Source: an uncultured Candidatus Saccharimonas sp. (GTDB taxonomy: Bacteria > Patescibacteriota > Saccharimonadia > Saccharimonadales > AQU-01). From it: a DNA stretch of 32,781 nucleotides. This document shows positions 29,193-32,781 of this stretch, piece by piece. The stretch is taken from contig CALRGT010000002.1 of assembly GCA_943358095.1 (NCBI GenBank), positions 1 to 32,781 of the forward strand. The letters run 5' to 3'. Numbering within the stretch: position 1 is the stretch's first letter; the number at the start of each line of letters is the position of its first letter. The notes beneath the pieces are model-generated. The model was not told the DNA's origin. It did not search any database and saw only the letters and a program-made list of their open reading frames with translations. Made by a program: the position numbers and the translations under genes.

Positions 29193-30107
29193 ATGATGAT
29201 AGTTGAAGATTTGCCAGTAACCGATCAAAAAGATGAGTTAAGTGGCGCGCCATTACTAGTGATTGTTGGCGAGACTGCGTCGGGCAAGTCGGCGCTGGCT
29301 ATGGAGTTGGCTGAGAAATTTAATGGTGAGATTGTTTGTGCTGATTCGCGAACGGTATATAAGGGCATGGATATCGGTACCGCAAAACCTAGCCGTGCAG
29401 ACCAGACCAAGATAAAACATTATGGATTAGATGTGGTTGAGCCCGGTCAGTCATTTAATGTAGCGGACTTTAAGAGCCTGGCAGATCAGGCTATTGCCGA
29501 CATTACTGCGCGTGGTAAATTGCCGATATTGGTAGGTGGCAGCGGTCTATATATTGACGCGGTGATCTATGATTATCAGTTTATGCCCTCGGTTGATTCT
29601 GCTGAGCGTGAGCGTTTGACTAGTATGGCGGTTGAAGAGCTCCAGGCGGAAATTAAATTAAAGGGCTTACAAATGCCTAAGAATCTACGTAATCCTCGTC
29701 ATTTAAGTCGAACGATCGAAACATCTGGCCAAGTTCCAGCTCGTCACGAACTTAGGGCGAACACCAAAATAATCGGCCTCACAACACCTATAGATTTACT
29801 AAAAGAGCGAATAGAGTCACGGGTTGAGAATATGTTTAGTCACGGGTTGGAGCAAGAGGTGCGCCAGCTAGCTGATCGCAACAATTGGAGTGTTGAAGCT
29901 ATGAAGGGTGTAGGTTATCGTGAGTTTGAAGATTACTTTGCTGGAGGCCAAAGTCTACAGCAGACCAAAGATCGTATCATTTTAGCGACAATCGGCCTCG
30001 CCAAAAAACAACGCACATGGTTTAAGCGCAACTCTAGTATTCAATGGCTGACTGACCCCAGTCAAGCTGTTGATATTGTGACAACACTATTGAACAAAAG
30101 TCGATAG
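29193..30107 (+). CDS. miaA: tRNA dimethylallyltransferase MiaA
   Basis: Adds a dimethylallyl group to A37 of tRNAs that read U-starting codons. P-loop LLVIVGETASGKSALAME near residues 20-37, then CADSRTVYKGMDIGTAKPS (typical ADS.Q.Y...DIGTAKP, with Thr for Gln), HYGLDVVEPGQSFNVADF, VGGSGLYIDAVIY and GVGYREF near 240. The length of about 304 aa is normal. GTG 29190, ATG 29193 and ATG 29196 are all possible starts and no SD is visible, so it is probably coupled to thrS. The N-terminus extends about 20 residues beyond the usual. Confidence 0.95.
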   Translation: MMIVEDLPVTDQKDELSGAPLLVIVGETASGKSALAMELAEKFNGEIVCADSRTVYKGMDIGTAKPSRADQTKIKHYGLDVVEPGQSFNVADFKSLADQAIADITARGKLPILVGGSGLYIDAVIYDYQFMPSVDSAERERLTSMAVEELQAEIKLKGLQMPKNLRNPRHLSRTIETSGQVPARHELRANTKIIGLTTPIDLLKERIESRVENMFSHGLEQEVRQLADRNNWSVEAMKGVGYREFEDYFAGGQSLQQTKDRIILATIGLAKKQRTWFKRNSSIQWLTDPSQAVDIVTTLLNKSR

Positions 30108-30123
30108 TATTAGCCTGTTGGTC

Positions 30124-30132
30124 TGCTACAAT
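30124..30132 (+). promoter_or_regulatory. Extended -10, leaderless arrangement
   Basis: TGCTACAAT; the hexamer 30127-30132 ends exactly 6 nt before ATG 30139. Confidence 0.68.
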
Positions 30133-30138
30133 AAGGGC

Positions 30139-30738
30139 ATGATTGAGCAACTATTTGGGTCAAAGACGCGCGTTAAGCTACTCCATTTATTTTATGGTAA
30201 TCCGAATCGGGCATTTTATGTTCGCGAGATCACTCGTAAAATTGATGAACAAATTAACTCAGTAAGGCGAGAGCTCGCTAACTTGCTAAGCGTCGGTATT
30301 ATCACATCTGATAGCACAAATAATCGACTATATTATGAAGTCGACCAAGAATATGATTATTACGCGGCTTTGTCGGCGATTTTTGGCACTGCAGGTTCTA
30401 AGAAACAGTCCAAAGTAAGTGGTGCGGCAGAACAAGAGGGTGATATTACGTCGATTGGTAATGTCGAATACGCAATTTACACCGGTGTACTTACCCGCGA
30501 TAATACTAGCGGTACGGACGTGCTAATCGTTGGTGATATTAATCAGACTAAGCTAAGCAAATTTATCACCGAACTAGAGGCAAAAGAGGGCAAAGAGCTC
30601 CGCTTTACCGCGATGACTTTGGCTGACTTTAATTACCGCCAAGAAGTCAAAGACCGCTTTTTATCTGATGTATTGTCGTCCAAGAAACAAATAATAATCG
30701 ACAAGATAACGCCCGTAAACAAAAAAGATAAGGAGTAA
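30139..30738 (+). CDS. Winged-helix regulator with nucleotidyltransferase-like C-terminus
   Basis: 199 aa. The N-terminal winged helix (about 1-70: LFGSKTRVKLLHLFYGNPN, FYVREITRKIDEQINSVRREL) is of the ArsR/MarR-like kind. The C-terminal half (about 110-190) begins GNVEYAIYTGVLTRDNTSGTDVLIVGD, which resembles a nucleotidyltransferase fold of the type seen in some HTH-NTase proteins, but the usual GS..D.D catalytic pattern is not clearly present. ATG 30139 is chosen because the -10 box ends 6 nt before it; a frame from 30118 is longer. The next gene starts 5 nt after its stop, so they are probably co-transcribed. Confidence 0.75.
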   Translation: MIEQLFGSKTRVKLLHLFYGNPNRAFYVREITRKIDEQINSVRRELANLLSVGIITSDSTNNRLYYEVDQEYDYYAALSAIFGTAGSKKQSKVSGAAEQEGDITSIGNVEYAIYTGVLTRDNTSGTDVLIVGDINQTKLSKFITELEAKEGKELRFTAMTLADFNYRQEVKDRFLSDVLSSKKQIIIDKITPVNKKDKE

Positions 30739-30743
30739 TATAG

Positions 30744-31373
30744 ATGGATTTACAATTTTTTGGTGCAAACTGTGTCAAGATAACAGGCAAGAAGGCCGTT
30801 ATTACAATTGATGATAATTTGGTCGATTTGGGTCTAAAATCCGTAACAAAAGCCGATGATATCGCCATTTTTAGCACTGAGCATCCACTGCCAACACAAG
30901 ATGTTAAGGTCGCTATCGATCAGCCAGGCGAATATGAAGTTTCTGATGTGTCTATTCAGGGAGTTGTTGCTCGTAGTCATATGGATGAGCCAGGCAAAAC
31001 ATCAGCTACTATATTCAAGATTATTTTGGACGATATTAGTTTAGTTAGCCTTGGTCACATCTATCCAGAGCTAACAGATGAGCAGCTTGAAGCTATAGGA
31101 ATGGTAGATGTCTTGCTTATACCAGTCGGTGGTAACGGCTACACGCTTGACCCGATTGGTGCGCTTAAGTTGATCAAGAAGATCGAGCCTAAATTAGTTA
31201 TTCCGACTCATTATGCTGATGCCGACATCAACTTCCCAGTTCCTCAACAAGAATTAGAGGTGGCAATCAAAGAATTGGCCATGGAGCCACGCGAGACTGT
31301 CGAGAAGCTAAAGCTCAAATCTAGCGACTTCATTAGCGATACTACGCAATTAGTCGTTTTGAGCCGTCAGTAG
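30744..31373 (+). CDS. Metallo-beta-lactamase-fold protein with degenerate metal site
   Basis: 209 aa, UlaG/UPF0173-like. The fold is recognisable from MDLQFFGANCVKITGKKAVITIDD, the central LVSLGHIYPELTDEQLEAIG, VDVLLIPVGGNGYTLDPIGALKLI and VIPTHYADADINF. The HxHxDH metal motif expected at about 45-55 reads STEHPLPTQDV, so most zinc ligands of that motif are missing, while GH (near 98) and THY (near 155) remain. It may be a non-catalytic or one-metal member. It shares an operon with the upstream winged-helix protein (5-nt gap, GGAG upstream of the ATG). Confidence 0.82.
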   Translation: MDLQFFGANCVKITGKKAVITIDDNLVDLGLKSVTKADDIAIFSTEHPLPTQDVKVAIDQPGEYEVSDVSIQGVVARSHMDEPGKTSATIFKIILDDISLVSLGHIYPELTDEQLEAIGMVDVLLIPVGGNGYTLDPIGALKLIKKIEPKLVIPTHYADADINFPVPQQELEVAIKELAMEPRETVEKLKLKSSDFISDTTQLVVLSRQ

Positions 31374-31446
31374 CATTTGCTCGACGGTATCAACTTTGTT
31401 CGTAATTGTTTTGATGCGTCTAATTTATGATTAGATACTGTATTAA

Positions 31447-31478
31447 AAAAATAACTCCGAGTTATCGGAGTTATTTTG
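31447..31478. terminator. Bidirectional terminator
   Basis: AATAACTCCGA-GTTA-TCGGAGTTATT (31450-31475), an A-run on the left and a T-run on the right. It serves the plus-strand pair ending at 31373 and rpmB on the minus strand. Confidence 0.88.
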
Positions 31479-31491
31479 TTTGTTGCTTTGA

Positions 31492-31716
31492 TTATTCTGC
31501 TGTTGGTTTGACTGGGGCGTATTCGTTAACGATGATGCCGCGCTTTCTTAGGATACGGATACCCTGAGCGCTAACTTTCAATCGAACTTTTTTGCCGTCA
31601 ACAACAACAGTCTTAGTCTGGAGGTTAGGCTTCCATACTTTTTTGGTGTGTCTTTGCGAAAAGCTAACATTGTTTCCATACTGTTTGCCTTTTCCGGTAA
31701 TATCACATACTTGCAT
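31492..31716 (-). CDS. rpmB: 50S ribosomal protein bL28
   Basis: 74 aa. Family landmarks are the N-terminal VCDITGKGKQYGNNVSFSQ, HTKKVWKPNLQTK, KKVRLKVSAQGIRILRKRG and a short acidic tail. The length is normal. It lies alone on the minus strand with its own terminator. Upstream of its ATG, the 67 nt to the protease gene hold both promoters. Confidence 0.96.
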   Translation of the reverse strand: MQVCDITGKGKQYGNNVSFSQRHTKKVWKPNLQTKTVVVDGKKVRLKVSAQGIRILRKRGIIVNEYAPVKPTAE

Positions 31717-31766
31717 AAGGTGTTATTCTACAGGAAAATGACGGCAAGGTCAACAGTGCCGATAGA

Positions 31767-31775
31767 TGTTATACT
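31767..31775 (+). promoter_or_regulatory. Extended -10 of the protease gene
   Basis: TGTTATACT; the hexamer 31770-31775 ends 8 nt before ATG 31784 and decides that start over the in-frame upstream ATG at 31766, which lies inside the promoter. Confidence 0.65.
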
Positions 31776-31783
31776 TTATTGGT

Positions 31784-32416
31784 ATGAATGATTTTTTCAG
31801 TTCGATAAATATTATAATTTTTATACCAGTTTTACTGTTTTCGGTTGGTATACATGAGGCCATGCACGGTTTTGCTGCACATTGGTTGGGCGATTCTACT
31901 GCTCAAGAACAGGGAAGGCTGACGTTAAACCCGTTGAAGCATCTGGATCTCTACACTTCTATTATATTGCCGTTAGTTTTGGTCCTATCGCACTTGCCGC
32001 CGTTCTTTGTTGCCAAACCGGTTCCATTTAACCCCTCCAGAGTTAAATATGACGAATTTGGTGTAGCAATTATTGGAGTCACCGGTCCACTGACAAATAT
32101 TAGTCTGGCCATCATCGCAGCCATATTATTAAAATTACCCGTAATATTGGGTTCTGGCACCATGGTTCAGATACTGCTGACAGTGGTGATAGTTAACGTG
32201 TCGCTAGCAGTTTTTAATATGATCCCGTTTCCACCACTTGATGGCTCGAGATTGCTCTATGCTTTTGCGCCAGAACCTTTGCAGCGATTAATGGCTAGTC
32301 TGGAATCGAGTGGTTTCATGATCATAATTATTTTTATGGTGATTTTTATATCGAGCGGTCTGGGTGAGATTATCGTCAGAATAGACAACAGCGTAATCAG
32401 ATTATTACTAGGCTAG
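31784..32416 (+). CDS. Site-2-protease family (M50) membrane metalloprotease
   Basis: 210 aa, five to six membrane helices. The zinc motif HEAMHGFAAHWLGD (about 23-36, HExxH) lies in the first helix, and the third-ligand motif FNMIPFPPLDGSRLLY (about 145) in a later one. The short form without PDZ domain matches the sporulation-factor-like/rhomboid-neighbour branch of M50 proteins common in compact genomes. Substrate unknown; likely intramembrane cleavage of a regulator or signal peptide remnants. The start is set by the -10 box. Confidence 0.9.
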   Translation: MNDFFSSINIIIFIPVLLFSVGIHEAMHGFAAHWLGDSTAQEQGRLTLNPLKHLDLYTSIILPLVLVLSHLPPFFVAKPVPFNPSRVKYDEFGVAIIGVTGPLTNISLAIIAAILLKLPVILGSGTMVQILLTVVIVNVSLAVFNMIPFPPLDGSRLLYAFAPEPLQRLMASLESSGFMIIIIFMVIFISSGLGEIIVRIDNSVIRLLLG

Positions 32417-32464
32417 CCTGCGAAAATTCATAATTTATTTATGTTAATTAGGCGAGGGTAGGGG

Positions 32465-32470
32465 TATAAT
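32465..32470 (+). promoter_or_regulatory. Consensus -10 of the structured RNA
   Basis: TATAAT. The start would be near 32477, exactly where the closing helix of the RNA begins. No good -35 is visible (TGTTAA at 17-nt spacing). Confidence 0.6.
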
Positions 32471-32476
32471 ATAAGC

Positions 32477-32658
32477 AGGCTGGGAACCGAGGGCTTATAC
32501 CTTCAGCCAATCAAATGATTTACTCAATATTCATTTGACGGGAATCTAATATTTGCATCAACCGTGGTTGATGCGTGCGGATACCCACCTTGATAACAAG
32601 AGTTAATCAAGTTGGCATCTCAGTCTAATTAAAAACACCAAGCATGCTTGGTGTTTTT
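32477..32658 (+). ncRNA. Structured non-coding RNA candidate, about 180 nt
   Basis: AGGCUGGGA (32477-32485) pairs with UCUCAGUCU (32618-32626) through 9 pairs including two G-U, closing a multi-branched RNA. Inside are UCAAAUG/CAUUUGA (32511-32538), a perfect GCAUCAAC-CGUG-GUUGAUGC (32555-32574) and CUUGAU/AUCAAG (32589-32611). It has a consensus -10 in front and a 12-bp terminator behind, and no ORF. The size and isolated promoter-terminator design resemble 6S RNA, but the multi-hairpin shape does not fit the 6S rod, and no SRP, tmRNA or riboswitch motif is recognised. Confidence 0.6.
32631..32658. terminator. Bidirectional terminator of the RNA and queA
   Basis: AAAAACACCAAG-CATG-CTTGGTGTTTTT, 12 bp, flanked by A and T runs. 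It serves the structured RNA on the plus strand and queA on the minus strand. Confidence 0.88.
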
Positions 32659-32690
32659 AATTTAGGCCTAAACGGTAGTAGCGCTTAACT

Positions 32691-32709
32691 GCAGGGAGAC
32701 TCCCTGCTA
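32691..32709. repeat. Palindrome GCAGGGAG-A-CTCCCTGC
   Basis: 8-bp arms around one base, directly after the queA stop. On the minus strand, CTAGCAGGGAGTCTCCCTG is identical over 19 nt to 27023-27041 near thrS. There is no T-run, so it is not a plain terminator. Confidence 0.7.
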
Positions 32710-32713
32710 GGTT

Positions 32714-32781
32714 TTATTTAATTAGCATTGAGTCGCCATAGGATAGGAAGGCGTATTTTTCTTGGATGGCAGTTTTGTAGG
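32714..32781 (-). CDS. queA: QueA, C-terminal end only
   Basis: Only the last 22 codons are in the window, so the gene runs off the right edge. The sequence YKTAIQEKYAFLSYGDSMLI, then K and stop, matches the conserved C-terminus of S-adenosylmethionine:tRNA ribosyltransferase-isomerase (typically ending Y.F.SYGDAMLI). It makes epoxyqueuosine from the preQ1 that Tgt puts into tRNA, so it is the pathway partner of tgt at 25143. Confidence 0.85.
   Translation of the reverse strand, partial: YKTAIQEKYAFLSYGDSMLIK

Noticed and set aside
32477-32658. 6S RNA, SRP RNA or tmRNA
   Set aside because: No SRP tetraloop motif and no tmRNA acceptor or tag ORF, and the fold is multi-branched rather than the 6S rod with a central bubble; left as an unassigned RNA.
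1-32781. Alternative genetic code with UGA read as Gly
   Set aside because: Several genes end in UGA exactly where the next gene starts (for example pilM/pilN and the minor pilins), and the proteins end at normal lengths.

Overview
This window looks like a piece of a small, moderately AT-rich patescibacterial (CPR) genome, most likely Candidatus Saccharibacteria (TM7). The reasons are very compact gene packing with overlapping or touching stops, a complete monoderm-style type IV pilus locus without a secretin, a single tyrosine recombinase, short house-keeping enzymes, and ordinary use of UGA as a stop (which argues against the code-25 lineages). The assignment is inference from gene content; no 16S gene is present. 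No insertion sequence, prophage or CRISPR array is seen.

Layout. 1-13757 is a type IV pilus locus: the 3' part of a large surface protein, then a coupled run pilM-pilN-pilO-small membrane protein-pilB-(34-aa ORF)-pilT-pilC, a major pilin with its own promoter and terminator, the prepilin peptidase pilD, and four minor pilin-like proteins. 13766-17331 holds a XerC-like recombinase (minus), ndk, tRNA-Arg(CCT), a PH-domain membrane protein and a membrane-anchored parvulin-like protein. 17328-20361 (mostly minus) carries gpmA-eno and small unknowns plus a HAD phosphatase. 20392-21189 is a tRNA region (Gly-CCC, Thr-CGT, Asp-GTC) with odd tRNA-derived structured repeats. 21278-24365 holds two unknown proteins and a membrane protein/GT2 glycosyltransferase pair. 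24360-26356 holds nrdR, a 38-aa gene, tgt and tRNA-Val(GAC). 26341-27322 is mainly non-coding: 110-bp tandem repeats, an orphan terminator, palindromes and a likely T-box leader. 27323-32781 holds thrS, miaA, a helix-turn-helix protein, a degenerate metallo-beta-lactamase-fold protein, rpmB, a site-2-protease homologue, a structured RNA candidate and the end of queA.

Working together: pilM/N/O/B/T/C/D and the pilins make one pilus machine that probably serves host attachment and twitching. tgt, queA and miaA modify tRNA anticodon loops. thrS appears to be controlled by uncharged tRNA-Thr through a T-box; the predicted T-box base matches the discriminator base of the tRNA-Thr encoded in the same window.

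Two properties stand out. First, many genes have a good -10 box ending 6-9 nt before the AUG, which implies leaderless mRNAs. Second, every tRNA locus in the window is accompanied by 85-140 bp structured elements built from direct and inverted copies of pieces of tRNA. The elements at Arg, Thr and Asp share a conserved hairpin loop on covarying stems and a conserved 3' block. This tRNA-derived family is the best candidate for something undescribed here.
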